Shown here: one piece after another, positions 25,016 through 37,440 of the stretch | How positions within the stretch are numbered: the stretch's first letter is position 1 | Layout of the letters: the number at the start of each line of letters is the position of its first letter | Source: Sipunculus nudus | Lineage: Eukaryota; Annelida; Sipuncula; Golfingiida; Sipunculidae | Assembly: GCA_026874595.1 (NCBI GenBank) | Contig: CM049311.1 | Span: forward strand, 43,711,676-43,775,675 | Reading direction: 5' to 3' | DNA length: 64,000 nucleotides | Made by a program: the position numbers and the translations under genes | Notes under the pieces: model-generated | The model's input: the letters and a program-made list of their open reading frames with translations, nothing else | What the model was told of the DNA's origin: nothing | The model's database searches: none

Positions 25016-26902
25016 ACAAGGCCTACAGACCTAATGCGAACCTGTGCAAAGTTTGGGAGTATGAATGGAGGTTTTTTTTTTTTAAATTTTATATTGATCC
25101 TTTTAAATCCTGCATTTCTACCTTAGTCATTATGATTTCAACAAAATTTCGGACCTACAAGTTTCAGACTAGGACATTTTAAAACTAGAATATGGGTAGT
25201 CGACCAGCAACTATGTGTATCTGCAGAAATCAGAGAGGGACAGGTGAAGTGAGGCACGGATTAAGTGGCATGGGGAATAGAGTGAGGTTTGTTGCATATT
25301 AGCATGGATGTCTGCAGAGTAAACGTGAATGTAGGTGGCGCCACCTGTCATAAAATTGAGAAAGCTGTCCAGGATGTATAAACCTGCAAAATTTCAGGTG
25401 GATAAGTCAAACCACTGCTGAGATATGAGTGAATTATACCACAGCAGATGAACAGATGGACGGTTTTCATAAGTGGTTGCAGGTGGCACCACCAGTTTTG
25501 CTTATGAAGAGATGAGTGAGATCTATACACATGCAAAATTTTGGCCCAATCGGTCAAACGTTTCCTGAGATATGAGCTTGGATGTCTGCAGAGTATACAT
25601 GAATGTAGGTGGCGCCACCTGTCATAAAATCAAGAAAGCTGTCCAGGATGTATAAACCTGCAAAGTTCAGGTAGAAAAGTCAAACCACTGCTGAGATAGA
25701 AGTGATTTTATCCCAAGGCAGATGAACAGATGGGTGCTGTGCATTAATGGTTGAAGGTGGCGCCACCATTTTTTAGTGTATGTTATAAAGCTATCAAAGG
25801 GCTACATTTGTGCTAAATTTTTAGCCTGATCGGTCAAATGGTTCCCGAGATATGCAGGTTAATGTGTGGAAACAGACGCACAAATGGATGCTTGGCAGCG
25901 AGGAAAGGTCAGAGGTCAACCAAAAATGAGGGTGCAGCAGTTCACATGTGACCTGATGATAAACCCAATTCACTTTAAATGCAAACCAAGTTTTTTTAAA
26001 CAGTTGAAAGATATAGTTCCAATAATCTGGGAATTCTGCATCTAAACATTGTCTAGACATCTAGACACTGTGTCTAGACGTCTAGACACATTGTCTAGAC
26101 ACTCCCCCAGAGCCAGGTCAGTTGCCATGGTAATGTCTGGACCCCACCTGTTTGTACTGAGTGACCTCTTGACTTGGCTGCTGAAACTCAAATCTGTTTT
26201 CAAATACAAAAAGCCTTTTTCAATTGGCTACAATGTCTTTTTTAAAACTGTATTTACCCAATCTATTCTTATAAAACTGGCAGAACCCTACCATAGAATA
26301 ATCCTTGAAAGTTTAAACCAATCAGCTTAACAGTTTCATCATAAATCATTGTATAAGCTAGAAGAGTTTAAAATTACATTTTCGCTTGTAAAAAACACAT
26401 CAATGCAGGAGGCGCCACCAATACCTCAAAATCAGATATGACATATGTGACAAACATTGGCAAAAAATTTGGTGATTATAGCTCTAGCCGTTTCTGAGAT
26501 TTTAATTTTATTGTGCTTTTTTGGACAGATGACTAAGTTCAACTTCCTGTAACTCGGCCAAAAATCTCCGAACTGGAACCATTTGAACAAACTTGAGACA
26601 GATTGTTCCAGGGATCATTTCTGTGAAATATTGGACAATTTGGCTGGACAGTTTCAGAGAAGAAGATTTTTAAATGTTTTTAAGCTTTTTCTCTATAAAA
26701 TCTAAATTAATGCAGATAACCAATAATAAGCTCCAGGGCACCAAGTTTCACATGTAACTAATTCTTACATATTATTTGGAGCTGCTAGCTCGGACGGTTT
26801 CTGACTTACAGCCATGGACGGCAGAAAGCCAGCCCTGGATGGCGGACGGCTGACGATGGAAGGACGACGCTGCGCAATTGCATAAGCTCACAGGTTCACT
26901 AA
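25016..26902 (+). mobile_element. HINE-like element, family B, complete
   Basis: The head is ACAAGGCCTACAGACCTAATGCGAACCTGTG and the tail ATAAGCTCACAGGTTCACTAA. The first kilobase is an array of ~280-bp units carrying GGTGGCGCCACC (25334-25345, 25608-25619 and 25756-25767), followed by a TCTAGA palindrome cluster and the common B body. Confidence 0.83.
26050..26088 (+). repeat. Palindromic TCTAGA cluster
   Basis: Two 18-bp arms (26050-26067 and 26071-26088) pair with one mismatch around CTG and contain four TCTAGA sites; another TGTCTAGAC follows at 26092. A diverged version is at about 42026-42092. Confidence 0.9.
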
Positions 26903-27400
26903 AAAAATGAGTCCTGTGACCATGACCTTTGACGGTTGGACCCCAAAATCGACAAGGTTCTTACTTTAGTGGTGAGTCATATATAAGTTAAGTTTGAAAC
27001 CAATATGTCAAACTAAACTGGAGTTATCATGTGGAAACTAATTTGTGAACAGATGGCCCCTGTAACCTTGACCTTTGACCATGTGACCCCAAAGTCATTT
27101 ATGCTCTCCCCACAGTGGCAAGACGGCTAAATGTGTAAAATGGAAAGTTTAGGATGAAAAGCTTGGCTTAAAATGCAGCCATAATCTTTTTTAAAATAAG
27201 TGAGTCCTGTGACCTTGACCTTTGACCATGTGACCCCAAAATAATTTAGGTTCTTGCTTTAAGTGGTGGGCCATATGTAAGTCAAGTTTGAAATCCATGT
27301 GTCAATACAACCTGGAGTTATCATCTGGAAACAAATTTGTGTGGATGGACGGATGGACAGACGGAGAGACAAACAGACAGACAGGGTGAAAACTATATGG
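26903..27400 (+). repeat. Tandem array rich in TGACCTTTGACC, right half
   Basis: It continues the 21241-21985 array, with TGACCTTTGACCA at 27069-27081 and 27216-27228 and a related site near 26922. It ends in GGACGGATGGACAGACGG and AAACTATATGGCATCCACTTGTG, which looks like a degraded family C terminus. Confidence 0.7.
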
Positions 27401-27902
27401 CATCCACTTGTGATCAATAAACACACCAGGTTTTGGGACACTAGATGTAATAACAGCTGAGATATTGACATGATTGTTGTCATTTTATAGTAAAAAAAAA
27501 TGAAAAATATTCATTAAAATAACAAAAAATACAGGTGGCGCCACCACTTTTTGGGAACTGACAAAACTGGTCATGGTCAATATTCAAGGCAAGATTCATG
27601 ACAATCCATGCATTAATTATCAAGATATTGGAGGTTTTGTATTATATTTTTGATTTTTCTGGGGGTACTTTCAAGCCCCATAGCTCGGAGGATCTAGGTC
27701 ACAGTGACCTAATTTCAGGTTTCCAAGGAGATTTTTTATTGACCTCCTTGGATGTTCACTTAGAAGTTTCTAGGACCAGCAGTTACGATTTGTGCCCTGC
27801 TAACGAACAGCCGGACGGCCAGATGGCCGGACCAGAAGGCCAGACAGATGACAGACAAAGCGCCATTCCTATACCTCAGTTGACTTACAGTCAGCTGAGC
27901 TA
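27401..27902 (+). mobile_element. 3' part of an A1b-type element
   Basis: It has GGTGGCGCCACC at 27534-27545, the unit text TTTCAGGTTTCCAAGGAGAT and a degenerate GGACGGCC tract, and it ends with the family A hairpin at 27902. Its 5' end is not resolved. Confidence 0.65.
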
Positions 27903-28331
27903 AAAATTCAATAACTGGCCTAATTTTTTTAAACTTTTTTTTTCAAATTTCAGATTTAAACAAACTAAATATTTACGTTTACATGTTGTGAAAATTAAAT
28001 CAATAGTACTCATAAGAAAAACGTGCCATGGTCAAAGTCGGGCAAAATTTAAGGTACTGATTTTATTTTTATGCTAATAACCTTAAAAATTTACAAAAAT
28101 CAGATCTAATTTTGGGTATACAATTGATTCTTAATTAAACAAAGTTATATACTTGGAAAAAAAGTCTTTAGTTTCAATGTTTTTCATGTAAAGTGAGAAA
28201 TTATTTTTCCTGATTTTTTACAAAGCCCATTATGTTCGGGCCCATAACTTAAAGAAATTACAGTTAACAGACTTTATTTCAAACATGTGTATAAGAAATA
28301 TATAGGAGATTATTTCTGGTAAATATTAAGA

Positions 28332-31300
28332 CAAGGGACCTATGGGTCACGACGCTCAGCTGTTATATATGATAAAAAAATATTATTTAGAAATGAGGCA
28401 CATGCTGGTTTTGTGTGGTAATAATATAAGCTGTATTATGAGTTGTTGTTGTTTAGCTTATGTATGATTTTGATAGTACCTTTGGAGACGGGGAAGAGGA
28501 TTGATTTCATTTATTTTATTAACAAATGGAGTACTATTGTCACACAGATTTTGACTTGGCCATATAACTTATAAGCAGAACATATAATATAAGAGTTTAA
28601 CTATTTATTTTAAAAAATTACAAATATTGTCCCAAATATAATTTTTATAAAAAAAAATAAGAGAATCATATGATTTTTTAAAATGAAATATAACTGATAT
28701 GATTATTAAAATAATATTAAAGAATATATTCATGAATGCATTCATGAATACATTTTGAAAGTATTTGCACGAGTATTCATATACTTTCATTTTTACCTGA
28801 ATTCCCATTCTTTATGCAAGAAATTTTATAATGGAGTACATAATCATATTCGTATTTAAATACAATTACAAAGTATTCGCACCATGTCTGGTATTTATTC
28901 AGTTTTCACCAAACAATGATGTTGAGAATCCAGAATATACAAAATTCACACATTTAAATAATTATCATAAGTACCTGGTTTTATGGCTTTTATTTATATT
29001 AAAAAATAACTGTAAAAAATTCATTTTGGACTCATTTCACATCAATGTACACACTAGACACAGTAGGAATCTAGATTAATATTATCAACTGCATCTTTGT
29101 CTATCATTAATTTCCTTCATATAATCCCAAATGATTAGTAATGAATAATATGATTTACTTCTTTATTATTAAAATTGAACTGAAAAATGCCATAGGTGAC
29201 TGCATGGTGTTGTTTGGAATATGTGAAATTCTACCAATCGATACAAGATTCTTATATCATCAGTAACTGCAAGTTAATTTCCTGTTATTATAAACTAACA
29301 AATTCCTTTTCTATTTTTCTTTAATTTGTTATTAAACACCAATAAAAATTTATTAATTTATTGTTTATTGTTATGTTGTTGGATAAAACTACTAGATGAG
29401 TTGGGTTGGACACCTGGATCAACTGTGGCTGGCCATAAGCTGCCTGGATTCTCGCCTCAAGCGTGCATAATTTGATGAAAGGTCAACAAGGTCAACATAC
29501 AGGTGACTCAAGAGGGGCTGGAGAGAGCCAAAGTCCGACAGGGTCTCATAAAAAACATTAATAAAAGCTACAATTTTTGGCCAATTTCTTTCAGCTATCT
29601 AAACTAAAAACCTGAAATCCTTATGTGTGCATGATATGAAAATTATATCAACAGTGCTCACAGGAAACAAACGTGCCATGGTCACAGTTTGGCAAAATTT
29701 AAGGTACTAATTTTATATTTATACTAATAACTTATAAAATTTGAAAAATTCAGAACTAATTTTGGGTATTCAATTGAATCTTGTTTAAATAATGTTACAT
29801 CCCTGACAAAAAAATCTCTAGCTTCAGCAATGCCCTTGTTAAGCGAGTAAATATATTTCTTGATTTTTTACAAAGTGCATTATGTTTGGGCCCATCACTT
29901 AAAACAATTATGCAATACTGACATCATTCTGGCATGTGCATAGAGAATGAAAAATATGTATATTATTTATGATTAAAGTCAGATCAGTGGTTTTGATATT
30001 AGGCAGTCTTGAAGTGTAACAATGGGTTTTTAATGGAAAAATGAAGTTTTTCATTAATATCTCGAAGGTATTAAGTCCTAGTGACCAAATTCTTGGCATG
30101 GTAGGGGATTTTGGAGACATCTAACTGTATGCCGAATTTAAGGAACTTAGAGCTAAAGCTGGGGAGCGTAGCTCTTGCAAACTGCATAACACTAGCTTGA
30201 TGTAAACAATATGTTACATGGTGCTTGAAAACTTGATTAAAATCTACAGTTTTTGATCAACTGGTTTCAAATTTTTGGTGTTAACAGTTGGAATGCTAAC
30301 AAAAACCTGCTGTGAAAATTAAATCCACAGTACTTACAGGAAAAAAACGTGCCATGGTCAAAGTTGGGCAAAATTTAAGGTACCAATTTTTTATTTTTAT
30401 TAATATTTTAAAAAATTTAAAAGATTTTACAAGTTTTATAAATCTGTATTAAAAAAACACTGAAAATATAAGTTAAAATATTAGAATTCTTAGTTGCAAT
30501 CATTATACATCCAGAGTGTAGCTCATATTGGGTCATATTATGCATACACATATATTTTTATTATTTTTAAATCAAAAAATTTTTAAACTGAATTTAAAAG
30601 AAAGTAATGCCACAACATGGCATCTACAAGATTATTCCTTGAACCACTATTAAAAAGTTTTGCACATTGGAGTTTTCAGTACATGCTTAATCTTATTCAC
30701 CAAAATTAAATAAGATTCTGTAAATTTGGTAAAATAAAAACATCTTTTCAAATAAAGTATACACACTGTTGGTTGAATGAGGGACAAACAATATCATTAT
30801 GCTAATTACAATCTAAGCTTTAATTTATTCCTGGAAATAATAGTCAATTTCACACCTGGTGAAGTTTTTACTCTTCTCTAGGAAGGAATTACTTGTCTGA
30901 TGAACATCCACACTTTCATAGCAATACACCATTTTGTGGACACAATTAAATGTGCACTTTAATCATTGTAACCCTGGTGGTAAATACAAAATCTAAAATG
31001 TAGCATAGCCAAGAATAAAATGAAATACAGAAAATTATAACATTCATCTAGTTAATGCACCATCTAGGGGGGGGTGTGCAGGGCAGGGGGAAGCCTGCTA
31101 GTAGTGGCCCAGCTGAGCCAAGACAAGCTGCCTGGGGTGGGTTACATAATGCAACTGAAGGCTTTACTACTAGGTGGGCTAGATGTAAACAACACTTGAC
31201 ATGGTGTATGAAAACTTGTATAAAAGCTACTCTTTTCAATCAATTCCTTTGAAATTTCAGATTTAAAAAGATAAAATCCTTATGTATATAGGCTGTGAAA

Positions 31301-32621
31301 ATTAAATCAACAGTGCTTACAGAAAAAAAAGTGCCATTGCCAAAGTTGGACAAAATTTAGGGTACTGATTTTTTATTTAAGCTAATAACTTGAAAAATTT
31401 GCAAAATTCAGATCTAATTTTGGGTAAACAATCAAATCTTGATTAAATAAAGTTATATTCCTGACAAAAAGTCTCCAGCTTCAGCAATTCTCATCTTATG
31501 TGAGTAAATATATTTCTTGATTTTTAAAAAAGTGCATTATGTTTGGGCCCATAACTTAAAAAAAAATATGCAATACTGACATCATTTCTGGCATGTGCAT
31601 AGCGAATGTATAGAATAATATGTATAATATATATGATCAAAGTCAGATCAGTGGTTTTGATATTAGCTATATATATAGGCAGTCTTAAAGTGTAACAATA
31701 GGTTTTTAATGGAAAAATGAAGTTTTTCATTAATATCTCAAAGGAATGAAGTCCTAGTGACCAAATTCTTGGCATGGTAGGGAATTTTGGAGAAATCTAA
31801 CTGTATGCCAAATTTAAGGAACTTAGAGCTGAAGCTCGGGAGCTGAGCTCTAGCAAACTGCATAACACTAGCAATATGTGACATGGTGCTTGAAACTTGA
31901 ATAAAATCTACAGTTTTTGATCAACTGGTTTCAAATTTTGGGTGTTAACAGTTGAAATGCTAACAAAAACATGCTTTGAAAATTAAATCCACAGCATTTA
32001 CAGGAAAAAAACGTGCCATGGTCAAAATTGGGCAAAATTTAAGGTACCAATTTTTTATTTTTGCTAATATTTTAAAAATTTTAAAAGATTTTGATCTAAT
32101 TTTGGGTATACAATTTAATTTTGATTAATAAAAGTAATATTACTGGAAAAAAAGTGCTTAGCTTTAACATGTTTTGTGTTAAGTGATAAAATTTCTTTCC
32201 TGATTATTTACAAAATGCATTATGTTTGGGCCCATAACTTTTTTAAATTATATAATACAGACATAATTTCTGGCATGTACATAGGAATTATTTAGGACAT
32301 AGGATTATTTATAGGAAATATGAGGAAAAACAGATGAGTGGTTTTGATATTAGGCAGTCCTGAAGTGTGAAAATAGGTTTTTAATAAAAAATTGAGGTTT
32401 TTCCTTAATTTCTCAAAGGAATGAAGACGCAAAGACCCAGTTTTCGGCTTGGTAGGAGATCTTGGGGACATCTAACATTATGCTGAATTTCGGATTCCTA
32501 GGTCTTACGGTTTCAAAACATGCCACATCTACGGACGGACGGACGGACGGACGGACAGACGGACGGACGACGGACAATGGACCACGACTATAGCTCAGAT
32601 GACCTATAGTCAGCTGAGCTA
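28332..32621 (+). mobile_element. Family A element with an unexplained internal 750-bp segment
   Basis: The head is ACAAGGGACCTATGGGTCAC followed by GCTCAGCTG, and the tail is an ACGG run plus hairpin ending at 32621. The first 2.1 kb and last 1.4 kb follow the family, but 30431-31180 has no match in the window. It could be one longer copy, or two copies joined by recombination. Confidence 0.65.
30431..31180. other. Segment inside an A element with no match in the window
   Basis: AT-rich to 31050, then a short GC-richer block with an 8-G run (31067-31074). I see no long frame, RNA gene or terminal repeat. Confidence 0.4.
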
Positions 32622-32944
32622 AAAAACAGATCAGTGGTTTTGATATTAGGCAGTCAGCTTAGCTTAAAACGGATCAGTGACTTTGATATTAGGCAGTCTC
32701 CAAGTGTAACAATGGTTTTTAATGGAAAACAGAGGTTTTACCTTAACATCTCGAAGGAACAAAGTCCTAGTGACCAAATTTTCGGTATGGTAGGAGATTT
32801 TGGGGACATCTAACAGTATGCAAAATTTTGGATTAGGTCCAACGGTTTCAAAACATGCCCTGCTAACCAATCGATGGCCGGTGGCCAGAAGACGGACAAA
32901 GGACCATGACTATAGCTCAGATAACTTAATAGTCAGCTGAGCTA

Positions 32945-33313
32945 ATAATGCAAGTGGCACCACCAGTTTTTTGGGGAACTGACAAACCTGGTCATGGTCA
33001 ATATTCAAGGCAAGATTCAGAGCAATCCATGCATTAATTATCAAGATACTTGAAGTTTTGTATCAAAAATTTTATTATTCTAGGGGGTACTTACAAGGCT
33101 CAAAGCTGGGAGGATACAGGTCACAGTGAACTAATTTCAGGTTTCAGAGATTTTTATTGACCTCCCTGGATATTCAGTTACAGGTTTTTATAGGTCCAAT
33201 AGTGTCAAAACATGCCAGTCTAACAGGAAGACGGACAGACAGACACAAAGACGGACGGATGACGGATGCTAAACAATCACTATAGCTCAGTTGATTTACA
33301 GTCTGCTGAGCTA
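32945..33313 (+). mobile_element. A1b-type 3' fragment next to the KCNQ exon
   Basis: It opens with AAGTGGCACCACCAG (a decayed GGTGGCGCCACC) and carries unit text GGTCATGGTCAATATTCAAG. It ends with a decayed A hairpin at 33313, close to 27534-27902 in sequence, about 108 bp from the KCNQ donor. Confidence 0.65.
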
Positions 33314-33570
33314 AAAAAGGACTCAAAAATATTTATATCTTCTCATGGATCCAATCATCCATAAAATTTGCACTTGCTAGAATTGTTCTTGAGATAATGA
33401 GGTTGTGAAAATGCAACTTACTGCTGGCAATGCGAAGAACGATATGGCGAACACTGAAAAACATGAGGCCACTATTTTCCCCATCCAGGTCTGTGGAACT
33501 GTGTCCCCATAGCCTATTGTAGTGACGGTTATCTAAAAAAATGTTATAAATATTACATTTTGTAGATAAA
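33314..33570 (-). other. Single-copy island around the KCNQ exon
   Basis: This interval separates the 3' end of one A-type element (33313) from the 5' end of another (33571). It holds the KCNQ exon plus about 108 bp of downstream and 38 bp of upstream intron in gene orientation. Neither flank matches the repeats elsewhere in the window. Confidence 0.7.
33422..33532 (-). CDS. KCNQ: KCNQ-type potassium channel, pore/S6 exon (internal exon of a host gene)
   Basis: Read on the minus strand this is a 37-codon exon that begins [16 protein letters not shown], which contains the potassium selectivity filter TIGYGD, and ends SFFALPA at the start of S6. The order filter, TW.GK/R, FS, SFFALPA is characteristic of KCNQ (Kv7) channels, which carry slow non-inactivating potassium currents as membrane tetramers. 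A T-rich tract ending in AG lies directly upstream (plus 33533-33540) and a GTAAG donor directly downstream (plus 33417-33421), and both keep the frame (phase 0). As I recall, the matching vertebrate KCNQ exon is also 111 bp. No flanking exon is recognisable in the window, so the adjacent introns exceed 30 kb on each side. The paralogue cannot be assigned from 37 residues. Only about 258 bp around the exon is not transposon sequence. Confidence 0.93.
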
Positions 33571-33899
33571 ACAAGGGACCCATGGGTCACAGTGCTCAGC
33601 TGATCATGATTGGACTATAAATGTATCACCATTGTGATACTAAATCGAGTCAATAAAGCTTATGAATATCATGGACATGTTGCGCTATTATAAAGGAATA
33701 TAATGTAATATGTGAGTAAATGATATATATAATTACCTGACTGATGGATTAAAATGGAGTAAAATATAGTGGTTAATTTTTTATTTATTTGGGAGGGGTT
33801 GAAAATAGCAAAATATTTGAGCAAATATGAATGCAATGACAGCAGTAATAAGCAGTAGCAGAATGATGAAAAGGCTATTTGTTGAAGGATCTCTAGTGA
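33571..33899 (+). mobile_element. Family A 5' fragment abutting the KCNQ splice acceptor
   Basis: The head is ACAAGGGACCCATGGGTCAC, then GTGCTCAGCTG. The body departs from the common A body after about 30 bp but resembles the diverged element at 45464. It is cut by the B element at 33900. Confidence 0.7.
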
Positions 33900-35250
33900 A
33901 CAAGGCCTACAGGCCTAATGCTAACCTGTGCAATGGTTTATACACCAGGTATAATGCTTCAATGCTGGGCCATTACTTTTCAAGTAGGCCTACATGTCTT
34001 GTATATGACGAAGGTATCAGAGATATATACATATGCCCAATTTCAGGCTGATATACTACATCCCTCATGAGAAATAAGCAGAGACATACACTGTGCAAAA
34101 ATTATTGTAGGTTGTTACACCAGTCTTGTATATGACAAAGCTATCTGGTATGTATAAATATGCCCAACTTCAGGCTGATATATCAAATTCCACAGTAGAA
34201 ATAAGCAGGCACTTACACTGTGCAAAAGTCATTGAAGGTGGCAACACCTGTCTTTTGAACGAGAAAGCCATCAAAGACACATAGACAGGTCAAAATATCA
34301 GGCCCATACATCAAACTTCTCGAGTTTGATGCACTGGGCTGACCAGGCTTAGGTGAGAAAGACAGCTGCCCCAAGTGAATTGTGACAAATTGCTGGCTCA
34401 AGCTACTGCACTGAGTGAACTCTTGACCTGCACCTGGCTAGACTGAGTGAACTCCTGAACTATACCTGGCTGCACTGAGTGAACTCTTGACCTATTGCCT
34501 AATCTAATACAGTTGCCAGTTTGTCAAAGCTATAAATAGATCCAGGCTGACCTTTTGCCTGTTGCAAAATCTGAAATAGTTGGTAGTCTGTCAAGCTACT
34601 TAACCTGAAATCTAGTGGCATGATGTTATAGATGCTGATAAACTGGTGCAAGGCTAGATGTAACTGCTTCACACATCTAACATATATGGTAAAATGACAC
34701 AATTCAATCTCCTTAATTCAGCCAAAAATCATTCATGTGGAACCATTTAAGACAATTATTATAAGAATAATTGTGGGGATTATTCTTGTAAAATATTTAA
34801 CAAATTGGCTTCAGTGGCGTCAGTTGAGAAATGTTTTGCAGGTTTATAACTCATATATTAAGATACAGCAAACTGGCTAAGTTCAGTTTCCCATAACTCA
34901 ACCAAAATGCACTGAACCAAACCATTTGAACCAACCTGAATTATCAACATCTGAGGATAATTAATGAGTGAGATTTAAGAATTTGGCCAATGGTTTTTGA
35001 GAAGAAGCTCTTTGTAGCCACTGAGCTAAAATGGGCTGTTATGGCATATGACTAAATTCAACTACTCATAACTAAACCAAAAGTCACTAAACAGAGACCA
35101 TTTAAACAAACTTCAGAAAGCACTACCCTAGGATTATTTCTGTGTGATATTAAACAATTTGGCCATATGGTTTCAGAGAGTAAGTACTTTGTAGCCTTCA
35201 GTATGATACAGGCACTGATGCACCATTGCATTAGCTCACAGGTTCGCTAA
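33900..35250 (+). mobile_element. HINE-like element, family B, short copy
   Basis: The head is ACAAGGCCTACAGGCCTAATGC, where the 5' motif reads CTAACCTGTG (one change), and the tail ATTAGCTCACAGGTTCGCTAA. It is 1.35 kb, shortened by loss of the GGTGGCGCCACC array, and retains the 33-bp minisatellite. Confidence 0.8.
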
Positions 35251-36201
35251 AAATATGAATATATCCGATTCATGTTGTTCTTGTTTACTGAGGCTGACAT
35301 TGGGATGGGGTTCAGAGAAGGGAACAGTGAGGGCAGCAAGGTGGATGTAGAGAGAAAAGGAAAGAGAGAGAGACAACAGTACTTAAACACCTGGAAGGAT
35401 AAAATCTAAAATATTATGAAATGTAGTGAAAGTCTGAGAGGAAGAGGTAATCTAGGCCATGGTTGGTTGATATAATTGAAGAAATTGTTGCAAATAATAT
35501 TTTGAGTTCTGACCATACGTTTCTATTTGTTACCTTTTTGATAAGCTGTTGACAGTTAAACAGTTTTTACATTTGTCTAATGAGATCGTATTTTTTTAAT
35601 AAACCTTTTTTCATCTTTTATCATAAGTATACAGTTGCTATAACATCCCACTCCACAAGTGCAAGGACTTGATGGGGGGGGGGGGGGGGGGGTTATGATG
35701 GGAGTTACAACACCTCTGTCTCTCTGTATATATTTTCTTTAATTTTTAAATTTTATGCTCTAGCAATAGAACTATTGTTCACAGTGCCAAGGAGCAAGGA
35801 CTTATTAGGGTGGGGGAGGGGGATGGTGGGAGTTATAATACCCTAGCATATACATACAGGATATGAAATTTAATTAATCAGTGCTTACAGGAAAAAAAGT
35901 TTATTCATAATTATTAAATATTTAAAACAGGCAGAAAGCTAGAGAAACAAAGCAAATCATTTTATTTCCAATTTTTTTCTGAGCCAGGAACTTATGAACA
36001 ATTTTTACATAAATTCCTTTTTTTATAACATCATTTTTTTTCCAGGTTTAAAAATGTAACTATACATTTATAGAATAACATATATATGTGAATATTTCAG
36101 TTGATTCACATTTCTAAAGTGCATCAACATATATATCTAATAAATCAGGTTTATAGTACCTGTCAACAGAATGGGGTGGAGGGAGGAAGGGAGGCATAGG
36201 G

Positions 36202-36237
<36 letters not shown>

Positions 36238-37440
36238 GGGAAAGAGGGAGAGAAGAAAGGCTCTCTGGTAATTACTGCCTGACCCAGCCTGATCCAGACA
36301 CACACAGAAGCAGCAGGCAAGGAGTGAAGGTGTTATGTAACAGCCTAGCACACTGTTAACCAATGACTTGATATATGGGTCACTGTGCTCAGCTGAAGTT
36401 GACCTTGAAGTTAAAAATCTAAAATAATATCAAATGGAGATCAAGTCTAAAAGGAAAAGGTAATATATGCCATGGCTGGTTGACATGATTGGTCTGTATT
36501 GATGAGTAAGAAATTGTTGCAAATAATATTTTGTGACCAAACCATGCATTCTCTAATGTCAAAATTGAAGCATGTGAGCAGTTTGTGAACATAAGATGTA
36601 TATTATTACCATGATCATTGGCTGGCTTTTTGATAAATTGTTGACAGTTCAGTTGTTTATACATTTGCTCAATTGGATCTATTTTACAGAATATATATTA
36701 TATATTATTAAATATATGTATTTTTTTTTATTTTATAAAATGTATACAGTTGAAATATAACTGATGTCCCCAGTCCCCAGATGCAAGGACTTGGTGGTGG
36801 TGGGGGGGGGGGGGGGAATTAAGGGCTGGAATGATGGGAGTTACAACATCTCTGTATTAATATACTGTATATACATATAGGATTTTCACTTAATTCAACA
36901 ATACTTACAGGATAAAATAATTTATTCACAATTACATAATATTTAAAAAAGGACAGACAGACTGTTAGACAAACAAAGCTGATAATAAATTTTAATATTT
37001 TAAAGTTTTTCATCTGCAATATTACACATCTGAATATATATGTTGCTTTCACATTTCAGACTTTAATAGCTTAAATCCATACACATACAGCATATGAAAA
37101 TTATTTCAACAGTGCTTAAAGGAATAATTTCATAATTAATATATATAAATTTAATGATAATGGAGAGATGATGGACAGACAGAGCTGATCACTTTATGTT
37201 CCATTCTCCTGAGGCAAGAATATGTTTCAATTAGATCTTAACATTTTCTAATCCAATTATTTTTCAAATTAAAAACATTGCACACATTTGCAATAAAAAC
37301 TAATGTCCCAGTGCACAGGTGCAAAGGATCAATGACAGCTGGGGGGGGGGGGGGGGAACGTGATATATAACAACACTTTTGCATATACATTCAGGGCAAA
37401 CAAAGCCTGATCTCCAATTCTGCTGAGGCTGGAAAATAAT
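35251..37440. repeat. Degenerate repeats with poly-G tracts; includes a copy of the 19.5-20.3 kb repeat
   Basis: 35431-36366 matches 19503-20310. Diverged shorter units follow, each with a GCAAGGACTTG..GGGGG..TTACAACAC-like block and GATATGAAA. G runs are at 35674-35692 (19), 36802-36816 (15) and 37341-37356 (16). A GA tract is at 36201-36262. No gene is supported. Confidence 0.65.

Larger units (their letters stand above)
27903..32944 (+). mobile_element. Older family A element (27903-28331 and 32622-32944) with a later A copy inside
   Basis: The left part is A body ending GGTAAATATTAAG at 28331. The right part resumes ACAGATCAGTGGTTTTGATA and ends in a hairpin at 32944. The parts are consecutive in other A copies. 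No intact 5' terminus is visible. Confidence 0.65.
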
